This document shows, one piece after another, positions 34,981 through 45,405 of a stretch of 64,000 nucleotides of DNA. The notes below the pieces were generated by a model, which saw nothing but the letters and a program-made list of their open reading frames with translations, did no database searches and was not told where the DNA came from. Position 1 is the stretch's first letter. Every line of letters starts with the position of its first letter. Source of the stretch: Phocoena phocoena (Eukaryota; Chordata; Mammalia; Artiodactyla; Phocoenidae); contig NC_089223.1 of the NCBI RefSeq assembly GCF_963924675.1, positions 6,150,881 to 6,214,880 on the forward strand, read 5' to 3'. The translations under genes and the position numbers were made by a program.

Positions 34981-35250
34981 AAAAACCATTAGGTTTTTGT
35001 TTTTTTTAAAAAAATACATCTTTATTGGAGTATAATTGCTTTACAATGGTGTGTTACTTTCTGCTTTATAACGAAGTGAATCAGCTATACATATACATAT
35101 ATCCCCATATCTCTTGCCTCTTGTGTCTCCCTCCCTCCCATCCTCCCTATCCCATCCCTCTAGGTGGTCACAAAGCACTGAGCTGATCTCCCTGTGCTAT
35201 GTGGCTGCTTCCCATTAACTATCTATTTTAAATTTAAAAACCATTAGTTT
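34981..35250 (-). mobile_element. 5'-truncated cetartiodactyl L1 tail, minus strand, with target duplication
   Basis: A poly-T start (34994-35007) is followed by 'atctttattggagtataatt', 'ctatacatatacatatatcc' and 'ctgatctccctgtgctatgt', the reverse of the last 230 bases of cetartiodactyl L1. AAAAACCATTAG at 34981-34992 recurs at 35236-35247 as a 12-base target duplication. The insertion is small and fairly young. Confidence 0.88.
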
Positions 35251-35293
35251 TAAAGTTGATTGTTTACAAAAGCATTACACAGAAAATGAATTC

Positions 35294-35445
35294 AAGTCAT
35301 TCATTCATTCATTCAATAAAATTCAATAAATGTATATCAAGCTTCACTCTGAGCAAAAAATAAACAAAATAAACAAAAATCCCCATCATTGCATACTTTT
35401 CTTGTGTGCATGTGGGGTGGGGAGACCTTACACTCTACAGTTTTG
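35294..35445 (-). mobile_element. L2 3' end, minus strand
   Basis: It opens with TCATTCATTCATTCATTC (35299-35316), the reverse of the L2 3' terminal repeat. 'aataaatgtatatcaagctt' and 'gagaccttacactctac' follow in the expected order. Confidence 0.65.
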
Positions 35446-36465
35446 TCTGTTTGATTGATTTTTAAATATCCTGTATTATTAAGCCTAAATTTTTTTAACC
35501 ACCCTTAAAGAACCTTTTAATCTGACCCCACTGTGTCCATCCAAAATAGAGTCCATAATATCCTGCTTTTCTTTTCACACTGTTCTTTTTTATCAACTGC
35601 ATATCTTAGTCCAGTGTCATTTTCGCCTATCCAGTTCATCAATGTAAAGTGGTTTCCTCCAGAAAAGGTTGCTGATTCCTCTAATCCAAGACAATTATGC
35701 TTATCTCCTAATTTCTACTGCAATTTAATTTACTTCAATATCTACCTAATCTCGCCAAATAGATTAGTAGGAAAGGTCATGCTTCTATTATTTTTGTGTC
35801 CCCCAAAAGGCTTCAGATTATGCTGAGCATGGTGGACGATGTTAATTAATTTATTTTTAAGTAATCTTTCGAACTTTATCTTTATCTGATTGTGGTCATG
35901 CTTTTTAAAATCACAGTAGCATTTTAATCGTCCCTCTTAGTAATTAAAAATGATTACATTTTCCATGATGTTTTCCACGGGATGAATTTGCATTATGTAT
36001 TAAAATATCCCTTAAATACCACTGCGACATTTTGTTGAGATTGTTACCTCTATATAGTTAGAAAATTCTACCAAATTCTACAAAGATAACGAAAGTCCAG
36101 ATCTGTATTTAAATACAGGGCACATATTTACAGAATTTTTTAAAATGTAGGCAGCGTTTGCCTTTCAAACATGTTTTTGAAATGTGAATAAAAATAGCAC
36201 ATTCATCAAACAGTGAATAATTATTTGAACATTTCTGAATCAGCATGTGCACAAAGAAATGGTATAGATGTGGAACACTACATCTGAAGATTGTGACTTG
36301 TGAAAAATCATCACTAAATTCGCTTGGAGAAAGGTATTTCACTTTATATGATAATAACTTACTAAAAAGATGGTGTAAAAATTGCAGATTTAAACATTTT
36401 TTGGTGACTCTTTTCCAGGTACTCAGAGTAGGAAGATGATGAGCTATGGTCCTTATACCCTTAGT
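35446..36465. other. Weak L2-like sequence, then unassigned AT-rich DNA
   Basis: Around 35520-35870 the succession 'ctgatccctctaat'-like text and 'tgtgtcccccaaaaggcttc' loosely resembles plus-strand L2, below the level at which I would call it. A 97-codon frame at 35533-35826 falls in this region and has no domain. Confidence 0.35.
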
Positions 36466-36870
36466 AGCTATGGTGGCCAGAATATTGTTCCCCTACAGAC
36501 GTCCATGTCTGAATCCACAAATACTATGACTATGTTACCTTATATGGCAAAGAGGGTTTTCAAGTTATGATTAAGTTAAGAATCTTGAGATAGGAGATTA
36601 TCTTGGATACCCAGGGGAACCCCTTATAATCACAGGTGGGTCAGAGTCAAAGAGGGGAAATGACAATGGATGCAGAGGTCAGAGTGATGTGTTGGCACAA
36701 GCCCAGACATGCATGCAGCTTCTAGAAACTAGAAAAGGCAAAGAAATGGGTTCTTTGCTTTAGTCTCCTGAAGGAACACAGCCTTGTAGACCAATTTTAG
36801 ATTTCCAACATTCAGACCATAAAATAATAAATTTTTGGTTTGACTTAAGTCACAAAATTTGTGATAATTT
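36466..36870 (+). mobile_element. MLT1-type MaLR LTR
   Basis: 'ctatggtggccagaatattg', 'gtccatgtctgaatccacaa', 'tatggcaaagagggttttca' and 'atcttgagataggagattat', then 'gcacaagcccagacatgcat', 'acagccttgtagaccaattt' and 'cataaaataataaatttttg', are MLT1 landmarks in order. Confidence 0.75.
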
Positions 36871-37141
36871 TTTACATTAGAAATAGGAACTGGCAGCATA
36901 GCTTATATTTCCTTTTAGGTATTAGCTTAGTGTCCTTTTGCATACGCTGAGCCACTTTTAGTTCATAATTATTTATCTTCTTCTTTTTCACATCTGGGTA
37001 CTAAAAGCTGTTTTGTAGTTATTATAGCTTCTTAGGCGAAAAATAAACATGATTTAACTGTTTCTATTTCTGTTGACTATTATCAAAATTCTAAAGGTAT
37101 GCAGTAATATTCCCCAATGCAGACGTCTTTGCTTCCATCCT

Positions 37142-37636
37142 TGTAATAGGGAAGAACAAATCTGACTCCATATTGGATCTATTTCTTTTACTTTAAACTT
37201 TGCTCTATTGCTTTTGCTACAAGGTAAGAATGTTGCCTATAGCATGAAATATACAGGATAGCTCATTCTCAAGGCTCTGACCTTTAAAGGTGTAACACTT
37301 TACATTCAAATAGAGATAAAAAGTTGCAGAACAGAGAATAACGGTTTGTCTTGTTGGAGGTTTATAGGAACATTGTGACCTGACTTAAGTAAACAGCTGC
37401 AAGAACAAAGGATTCCAAACCAAGAAGTCTGTAACAATCAACCACATCCACTCCCCTTTTAGTATAAAAGAAGCCTGAATTCTAACTCAGGGAAAATGAT
37501 TCTTTGGGACCCTTGTCCACCATCTTCTGAGGCTGCTGGCTTTCTCAATAACGTCTCTATTCCTTACCCCAGCAACTTGTCTCTCCATTTATTGACCTGT
37601 CATGCAGTGAGCTCTATGAGCCTGGACTGGGTAACA
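37142..37636 (+). mobile_element. ERV LTR, copy 2 of a sister pair
   Basis: It starts TGTAATAGGGAAGAACAAAT and ends near GGGTAACA. A TATA box TATAAAAG (37463-37470) is intact, but the poly(A) signal is changed to AATAAC (37547-37552). CATCCT just before 37142 and CATCCC at 37635-37640 could be a diverged target duplication, though the end is then ambiguous. No internal region is attached, so it is a solo LTR. Confidence 0.8.
37463..37470 (+). promoter_or_regulatory. LTR TATA box
   Basis: TATAAAAG in the U3 region of LTR copy 2, followed about 85 bases downstream by the AATAAC position of the poly(A) signal. This is the usual spacing for U3 and R. Confidence 0.55.
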
Positions 37637-38029
37637 TCCCCAACCATCACTGCTCCCTTTGATTACGTGTTCTGCCTTCTTACCATCTACTTTTCCATAT
37701 TATGTCCTCTGCTACAGCACATTACTAGTCTACATAATGTACAAAACCAAAATCTAGCTATAAAATTAAAGGCACAAAACATACAATAGCAATTTAAACT
37801 AATAGTTAGTGTCCTAAAATGGCAGTACATGGTACAGTTTACATTACAATGGTTCACTAACAATACTCCTGTCAAATCAGACAGTATCATTAGCTACACT
37901 TTTTTCATATTAAGAAGCAAATTCTTTGAGTTGAAGCTAATTGTAGCTGTCCTAATATAGTACAGAGAGCACATTTATTTTCATTAGAAAGAGCAGTCTT
38001 CTAAGAGTTTGCTACACGCCTAGTAATTT
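37637..38029. other. Unassigned spacer
   Basis: Nothing recognised. The 97-codon frame at 37496-37789 begins inside the LTR and has no domain. Confidence 0.35.
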
Positions 38030-38310
38030 AGGACTTTAGGGAGCAAAAACTTTAATTCCTTACCTATGTGAAATTTACAATCAAATTAGGAAAACAACAC
38101 GTTAGTGAAAAAAGTAGTACATGATGAATTGCCAGGTATTTCCGTCATAATGGTACGCATAAAGAAAGATGATCAAAGAGAGCGTGTTTCTCAGGAAAGA
38201 CTTTTATGTAGACAGGACATGAGCTGGACTTAAAATTGTGTGCAGAAGAGGAGAGAAGATATTCCAAGTAGACAAACAACAAGAGTAAGGACACAGAAAA
38301 GCCTAAGCAC
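38030..38310 (-). mobile_element. L2 fragment, minus strand
   Basis: 'aatttacaatcaaattagga', 'tctcaggaaagacttttatg', 'gagctggacttaaaattgtg' and 'agatattccaagtagacaaa' are the reverse of L2 in the expected order. Confidence 0.55.
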
Positions 38311-41065
38311 AGGACTGTGACGACTCTGTAGTGTGGAGGAATCGTGGAAAATTAGAATAAAGAAGAAGAGAAGTCCATAATTAGTGGAGCAGTCAGCAGC
38401 AACTTGGAAACACTGGAAACTTGAGCAAGAAAGCAGAAGTGATGAAAGCATTAAAAAACAATGATTAGCACAATGGGATTAAGACTGTGAAAACCAAACA
38501 CCAGAAACCCCATGTTTAGGGAGTGTGAATGGATAGGAAGATTTTAATCCTGGAGCCGCCTGGCCCTTCAAGGATCTACGACATGTGACACACGCAATTC
38601 CCGTAGCTCCTGCTGTGATGCTTAACTATTACACATGATTTCTTAGGGTGATAAAAGATATGAATTTAGAGGGTTATTTGTATTTTCTGAGTGTGCACGT
38701 TTATTAATAGAGCATTTTCAAGAAGTTAATCTAAATAAATATTTCTCCTTGACATGAGAGGAAACCTCACCTTGATATCAGCTCCACAGAACACTTTCCA
38801 AGGGAGGCAATGAGCCAAGTGACTTTTAATAATTTATAGATTACTGCAGTTATTGAAAAGGCTGAGATCTCATAGTCTTGGCCAGAGTCAAGTCACATGG
38901 ACTGAACAGATTAGCTGGCAAAAAAATGAAAGCACATAAAAACATTTCTTCACTCACTTTGATGGTATTCTGATAAATTCGTTAAACTTCATCTGAAATA
39001 TTAGATGAAAAGAGGGAAAACTGATCTTCAAATCAAAAAAAAAAGGAGATAAAAAGGATCATTACTTCTGGAAATAGTCAACTGTATTTGCACTCGTTCT
39101 TAACCATATCTGCAATTTTGTCTTTAAATCTATCAGCAACTCCTACTCTCCCTCCACCGCCTTTAAATTAACACTTGTCCTGAACTTTCACCCACAAAAC
39201 AGATTGCTATATAGATGCAAAAAACCATGAACATGAGTGTAACCCTGTGGAAAGGTTAGGGATAGTAGAGCTTGAAAAATGTGCCTGTTGAAGTGAACAG
39301 AGTTCATCCTTGTGGAAAATACATGGGCCAAAACTAAAACCAAAGCAAATACCAAGAAGAAAGTAAAGTCCTGCCAAATAGAGAGAAAAACTACATGACT
39401 AACTGAAGGTAGTCGTGAAATGAAGGCTCACTCCAAGGGAGTGAGAACTGAAATCTGGGAATTAAGGAGGAGAAAGCAAGAGAAAAAGCAGAAAGATCAA
39501 GCAGAAAGGGGACCAGGATAATTGTCAAAAGCAAGTACTAAGGTTCACAGCTTGCTCGCTGGGTCCTGCCTGGGCAGACTGTGTGGAGGGGTCAGTTGAG
39601 TTTAAAGCTCTAGGGACAGCTTAGATCATCCCAGAGTATCATTTAGGAAGGAACAGTTGGACTCATGGCTGTAGCTCCCCAAACGTTTGCTGTTTCAAAG
39701 AGCTATAGCTAAAGGCACCTTAGAATAATGTTTTCATAAGCAGACAGTCCCCAGGTTACTATTTCAAAATATGCTACATACTGTGAATTACAGAAGTCAA
39801 CACTCTTATAAAATATTTCTTGCCTGTTTCCTCATTTTTCATTTCATCCTATAATTTAACATTTATAAAGGATAGAACATTTCTTAATCTTGGAAAATTG
39901 TCATTAGTAGCAACAAAAATTCTATTGATCTCTTACCTCTTTAAGACTCCATGAAAATTGCTTAACTTTCTCTAGATAAACATTAGGGCATGAGAACCAT
40001 AATATTTGCATTTGATCTTCCAAATACAAAGTTATATTTTCCATCTCCTGAATCAAAGTTGAATGCTGTTTAATATCATAGAATCTTTCACACATACTTT
40101 TATTCTTTCATTATCCTACTCTGTAGAAGATGCCAACACAAGGACATGTGAAATCTCTGGTAGGGTGTAACTTTCTCATATCATTTGTCTAACATTTACT
40201 GTAGACTCTTGTGCAAATGTTCTGGACTAATTTCTTCATTGTCTCACCTCAGCTCTTTCGGCTGTGAGGGATTCCTGAACAAAGAATAATTAAAATGCCT
40301 AAAAAATAAGTGGATATTAAATATGACTGCATTACTAAGAGGAAAATGTAGATTGTGTTTCTCAACACTCTCACCAGCCAACAGTCTGCATAAGGTGCTT
40401 AGTTGTATTAATGAAACACTCACCACTCCACCTACATAGAAATTATCACCCAGCTCAAATACTGTGACCAGATATAATGTGCATAGCATCTAAAGAGCTA
40501 TGTGGCTGTAATCTGCTTTGAGAAAGTACAGAAGGCAATGGTGTATGGAGGACACAACCCCTATGACCTGCCTCCTTTGTCTTTTATTACAGCCCACTGC
40601 CAAGTACAACTGCTGGAGATTAGAGGCGCCTTCTGAAATTTTTCTTGGGGACTTGAATTGCCAGGTGAGCAGCAGTGAGTTTACTTTTTGAAAAATTTTA
40701 TCCAAGAACAGAGACAGAAAAGTGAAAAGAAGAATGTGAACAAATTCTATTTTGGTCAGGCTACTAAGGCTAAAAATTACAAAGGGAAGAGGAAGTTAAA
40801 TGAAGGGGAGCGAAAGGAAAGACAACGTCACATCCACTGGGAATTTAAAAGTGGTCTCCCATTTGCCTGTTTTTCAGCCTCCAAATAACTCCTCCTTGGC
40901 TTTGCACCCCTATAATTGGATTGCCTTCCTCTACCTCCCAACTGCTTGTCAGAGTTCCACTCCGAGGTTCCAAACAAGCCTTACATTCTATGTGACACTC
41001 TCCCTCATCTTCCTCTAAAAATGTATTGCTTTAGTATATCGTGTGCATTCCTGTTGGGTGAATCA
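38311..41065. other. Long mostly unique stretch
   Basis: 2.7 kb without recognised repeats. Between 38760 and 38960 the sequence is unusually balanced for the region. Open frames at 40244-40489, 40490-40705 and 40688-41122 (66-81 codons) are unrelated to anything I know. Confidence 0.35.
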
Positions 41066-41290
41066 CGCAGCCAGTGTGGTATAGTGCAAATCTCTCGGGA
41101 TTTGGAATCAGACTTGGATTAATTCTGCCATTCACTTGCTGAATGACCTGGAAAAGTTATTTAAGCCTCAATTTTTCTCATGTGTCAAATGGCAATGATG
41201 CTACTTGCTTCACGGGGGTGTGGTGAAGTTTAAACAAGATGAAGATATAAAATGCTGAATACGGGGGTTAGTGCATAGTAGATTCACAAT
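41066..41290 (+). mobile_element. MIR SINE, nearly full length
   Basis: Covers 'cagccagtgtggtatagtgc', 'ggaatcagacttggattaat', 'cacttgctgaatgacctgga', 'agcctcaatttttctcatgt' and 'ataaaatgctgaatacgggg'. The conserved MIR core lies in the middle. Confidence 0.8.
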
Positions 41291-41484
41291 GACTTTTCAT
41301 TGTCTTTGCTTCTACCTCTTTCTCTTTCAGTCTCTGGTTTTTGTCTAAAATCAGCAAAAACATAAAGCCCATGTCATAGTTAAGGTACCAGGACTCATCA
41401 GGTTCCTATGGAATCTATAGTCAGTAGTGAACCACTCTGAATACCCATTCATAGACTCAGTGACTTACATCAGAATCCAGCAAA

Positions 41485-41790
41485 CCAAGCCTGCAGACCA
41501 GACCCAGCCCACCGGCTATTAGGTGAAGCCCTCGAGCTAAGGATGGCTTTTACATTTTTAAAGTGGTTGAAAAAAATCAAAAGAAAAATAAAATTATATG
41601 AAATTGAAATTTCAATGTTCACAAATGAAGTTTTATTGGGACAGGTTCATGCTTACCTGTTTATGTGCTGGCTATGGCTCCTTTTATGCTGAGAGGTCAA
41701 AGTTGAGTAGATAAGAGATTACATGGGCTACAAAACCTAAAATATTTACTACTCAGCCTTCACAGAAAAAGAGAGCTGACCCCTGTCTTA
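41485..41790. mobile_element. hAT-Charlie type non-autonomous element, opposite orientation to the copy at 7385
   Basis: 'gcaaaccaagcctgcagacc', 'gctaaggatggcttttacat', 'aaatgaagttttattgggac', 'gttgagtagataagagatta', 'aaaacctaaaatatttacta' and 'agctgaccc' run through nearly the whole element, about 300 bases. It is the better preserved of the two copies. I recall it as MER33-type. Confidence 0.7.
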
Positions 41791-42494
41791 GATTAGCAAC
41801 AAGAGAGAACTGAATCAGAGTGATTCATGAGCAAATGCCCCAGACTTTGATGCAAATTTCCTGAAGGCAAAAATCACTGTAGCTCTAACAGTAGTTTTGT
41901 ATATAATAAGCCCTAAGTAGACACTTTCAAATATATAAAGAAATAATTAGATAAAGGACACAGGTTCCGTGAAAGGTAAATAATTTCTAACTTTCATTTA
42001 TTAAAATTTCACTTAAAATACACATAGGGAATTATAGTTCTTGCAGAAATCATATAGAATTTTAAGATATCATAATTAAATCCCCAAGAAATTTAGAATT
42101 TTAAAAAAGTCATGTTTAACACAAACCCAATATTTAAGTGGTAGTTGAAAGAATTGAGCATCTAACATTCCATATCTAAAACTTTCCTGGAAGATTGATA
42201 TAATAAATTTCACTCAGTCATTAAAAATGCATAATCAGAAGGAGTGAAATGTAATGAGGTGACATTTAGAGATGCTTAAAAACAATTTTCCCATTTGTCC
42301 CCTGCATGCTCTCAGGTAAAAATAAAATTCATATTTAAAAAGACCAATGGTCATGAGCAATATTCTTTCCTTTCTAGAAGAATTTTAGCATGCACATAGT
42401 CTTGACAAGTTTTCTTCTTTTAAAAATAAATTATAGCCATGATTTTATTTTTGGCTATCACATTCTTCTTCATAAAAAATTTAAAATCTAATAA
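41791..42494. other. Unassigned AT-rich spacer
   Basis: No recognised family. No open frame of note. Confidence 0.4.
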
Positions 42495-42600
42495 ACAGTG
42501 TCTTAAATTAGTGCTCCTAAAACCTGAAGTGCACATGAATCACAGGGGATTCTGTTACAGACGCAGGTACTGATTCAGTAGCTCACAGGGGATGCTCATC
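42495..42600. mobile_element. hAT-Charlie MITE fragment (MER20/MER5 type)
   Basis: 'tgctcctaaaacctgaagtg', 'cacatgaatcacaggggatt' and 'ctgattcagtagctcacagg' match MER20/MER5-like wording. It is truncated after about 100 bases. Confidence 0.55.
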
Positions 42601-42889
42601 ACACAGTGAGTTGCAAGGTCTAAACAATACTGGCTTCCAACACACACAAAAGAACAGCATAGCCTTGTTTGAAAATTTATAATTTTGTTCTTTTTACCTG
42701 GCATAAATTCAGAGTAAAACTCCTTCCTCTGTGGCATGACCTGGAGTTTTCAACAAACTATTATACTGTTTGGGATTTTAAAATGTTAATCCTTTTTAAA
42801 AGCCACACCTTGTTCTACATTTAAAAACCAATTCCAGATTGTAGCAACATTCTTTGTGTTCCTCTACTGTCTTTTGTTCTGTCCACATC

Positions 42890-44080
42890 CATTGTATTTT
42901 TTGTTGAGATATAATTGACATATAAAATTATATTAGTTTTAGATGTACAGCATAATGATTGGATATTTGTATGTATTGAGAAATGATCACCACAAGAAGT
43001 CTAGCTAACATCCATCACCACAATTACAATTTTTTTTTCTTGTGATGAGAACTCAACTGTAGTCCCCATGCTGTACATTACATACCCAGGACTTATTTAC
43101 TTTATATCTGTAAGTTTGTACCTTTTGACCACCTGCAGCCATTTTGCCAACCATCCAAGCCCCCCTCTGGCAACCACCAATCTGTTCTGTGAATCTATCA
43201 GTTTGGGTTTTTTAAAATATATTCCACATACAAGTGAGATCATACACTATTTGCCTTTCTCTGTCTGACTTATTTCACTTAGCATAATGCCCTCAAGATC
43301 AATCCATGTTGTCACAAATGACAAGATTCCCTTCTTTTTAATGGCTGAATAATACTCCATTGTATACATATACCACTTTTTTTAACCCACTCATCTATTG
43401 ATAAGCATCTAGGTTGCTTCTATGTCTTGGCTATTGTTAATAATCCTGAAATGAACATGGAGGTGCAGATATCTTTTAGAGTTAGTGTTTTTATTTCCTT
43501 TGGATAAATACCCAGAGGTGGAATTGCCGGATCTTTAAGTAGTTCTACTTTTAATTTTTTAAGGAACCTTCGTACTATTTCCACAGTGGCTGCACCCACC
43601 AATTAACAGTCCCACCAATGGTGCACAGGGATTCCCTTTTCTCCACATTCTCGCCAACACTTATTTCTTGTCTTTTTGATGATAGTCATTCTAACAGGTG
43701 TAAGGTGATATCTCACTGTGGTTTTGATTTGCATTTCCCCGATGATTACCCGTTGAACACCTTTTCATGTGCCTGTTGGCCGTCTGTATGTCTTCTTTGA
43801 GAAAATGTCTACTCAGATCCTCTGCCCAATTTCAATCAGCTGGTTTTCTTGATGTCAAGTTGTACGTGTTCTTTACATACTTTGGATATTAATCAACTTA
43901 TCATATATATGATTTGCAAGTATTTTCTCTCATCAGGAGGTTGCCTTTTCATTCTGTTGATGGCTACCTTCACCGTGTAGAACCCTTTTAGTTTGATGTA
44001 GTCCCACTTATTTATTTTTGCTTTTGTTGCCTTTGCTTTTAGTGTCCCATTATATTTCTTACTTGTAAGGAAAAATACGG
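42890..44080 (-). mobile_element. L1MA-type LINE-1 3' part, minus strand
   Basis: The plus strand is the reverse of L1 from the 3' UTR (42900, TTGTTGAGATATAATTGACA) through 'cagtttgggttttttaaaat', 'ataatactccattgtataca' and the ORF2 C-terminal block at 43420-43602 (minus frame, [20 protein letters not shown]). It continues to 'ggttgccttttcattctgtt' near 43939. It is better preserved than the 14056 copy but still broken by frameshifts. Confidence 0.9.
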
Positions 44081-44374
44081 GAAGTTTGCACAATGGATGT
44101 GCAATGTAGGTATGCTTTTACTGGTTATTACTAAAATTTACCTATGGAGAAAAATAACTTCTAAAAATGTTTATGAATGATAGCCTTAGTCTTAAAGTCT
44201 TTCCTAATCCTAGTTAAACATTAAGGGAAAATGAAACTTTGAGAAAGACACAGTGTTTTGAATAAAAATCTAATAGACAAGAATAACTCCCCAGAGTGAT
44301 CCAATGATCTTATAACAATCACTGTCACCTAATATAGAGAAACATTTTTATAGGCTCCATTAAAAAAAAAATTC
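44081..44374. other. Unassigned spacer
   Basis: Nothing recognised in this short AT-rich stretch. Confidence 0.4.
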
Positions 44375-44835
44375 AGTGGTTCTCATTGCCTATGAGATGA
44401 AGCCTACACTTTTTAGCAGAACAGACAAGTCCTTCGGGATCTGAGTTCCCACTGCCCCACCGACCGTCCTACTCTCTTAGCACTCATCCTCTCACTCCAT
44501 GTGCCAGTCTTATCAGTAACTGTGCCGTGTTCCTCACCTCTGTGCCTTTGCACATGCTGTTCCCTGTCTGAACAACCCTATTTACCCGCAGAAGTCTCCC
44601 TTATGCTCCTTGAAGACCTGATCTGTTTCCAGTCAGCGTCAGATCCTTCCCCTAACATCCTCCCAATTCCTCTCTAAAGCACTAAACGTCATTGCTGGAA
44701 TTACTTGCTCACAGTAGATTATGAGCCCCTCTAGGATAAGAATAATCTCATCATGTTTATATTCCAGTCCTGAGAACAGTGTATTATAATAGACATTTAA
44801 TAAGTGCTCAATGAGTTGATAAGTAAATGAGACAG
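44375..44835 (+). mobile_element. L2 LINE 3' part
   Basis: 'ctcattgcctatgagatgaa', 'tgtgcctttgcacatgctgt', 'tccttgaagacctgatctgt', 'agtagattatgagcccctct' and 'taagtgctcaatgagttgat' occur in order. These are the landmarks of L2 from mid 3' region to the terminus. Confidence 0.8.
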
Positions 44836-44910
44836 ATTTCATTTCTGTATAAAATATATTAGAAATGCCAACCATTCAACTACTTGGACATAGATGTAAA
44901 AGTTTGCTCA

Positions 44911-44923
44911 AAAACTGTCTCAG
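44911..44923. repeat. Target-site duplication, left copy
   Basis: AAAACTGTCTCAG, matching 45108-45120 (AAAATTGTCTCAG) with one C to T change. Confidence 0.85.
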
Positions 44924-45110
44924 GGGGCTTCCCTGGTGGCCGATGCAGGAGACACGGGTTCGTGCCCCGGTCTGGGAAGATCCCACATGCCGTGGAGCGG
45001 CTGGGCCCGTGAGCCGTGGCCGCTGAGCCTGTGCGTCCGGAGCCTGTGCTCCGCAACGGGAGAGGCCACAACGGTGAGAGGCCCGCATACCGCAAAAAAA
45101 AAAAAAAAAA
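44924..45110 (+). mobile_element. CHR-2 SINE with an internal deletion in the head
   Basis: It runs from GGGGGCTTCCCTGGTGG to an A tail ending about 45110. Compared with the copy at 63588 it lacks about 23 bases between CTTCCCTGGTGG and CCGATGCAGG. That segment contains the tRNA-like box A region. The B-box part GGTTCGTGCCC is present. The target duplication has one mismatch. Confidence 0.97.
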
Positions 45111-45120
45111 ATTGTCTCAG
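45108..45120. repeat. Target-site duplication, right copy
   Basis: AAAATTGTCTCAG. It overlaps the last bases of the A tail, so the exact tail/duplication boundary is ambiguous. Confidence 0.8.
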
Positions 45121-45405
45121 GTAGAAACAGATAAGGGTACATGATGACTAAATCCAAGATTTGATCCTGGGGCATGAAAATAGACATGAATGGAAAAAAT
45201 GATGAAACCCAAAAAAGTCTGTAGTGAATAGAATAGTATCAATGCTAATTTTCTTAATTTTGACAAAAACAATATATAAAAATTACAATTATGTAAGATA
45301 TTAAATTAGGGGAGCCTGAATGATGGGTATATGTGAACATTCTCTAGCATCTTCATAATTTTTCTGTAAATCTAAAATTATTCCAAAGTAAAAAGTCAAA
45401 GAAAA

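Larger units (their letters stand above)
44860..45405 (+). mobile_element. L1M 3' UTR, split by a CHR-2 SINE
   Basis: The left part ends at the target duplication AAAACTGTCTCAG (44911-44923). The right part resumes 'ggtagaaacagataagggta', then 'tttgatcctggggcatgaaa', 'aaaaagtctgtagtgaatag' and 'tctgtaaatctaaaattatt', to an AAGTAAAAAG end. This is the same L1M 3' UTR type as 12830. Confidence 0.75.

Noticed and set aside
30314..37636. One provirus bounded by the two sister LTRs
   Set aside because: The interval contains a MIR, ERVL-like DNA, a 12-base-duplicated L1 tail and an MLT1, not an ERV interior matching these LTRs.
44876..45187. 103-codon minus frame and companions
   Set aside because: They are readings of the CHR-2 SINE at 44924.
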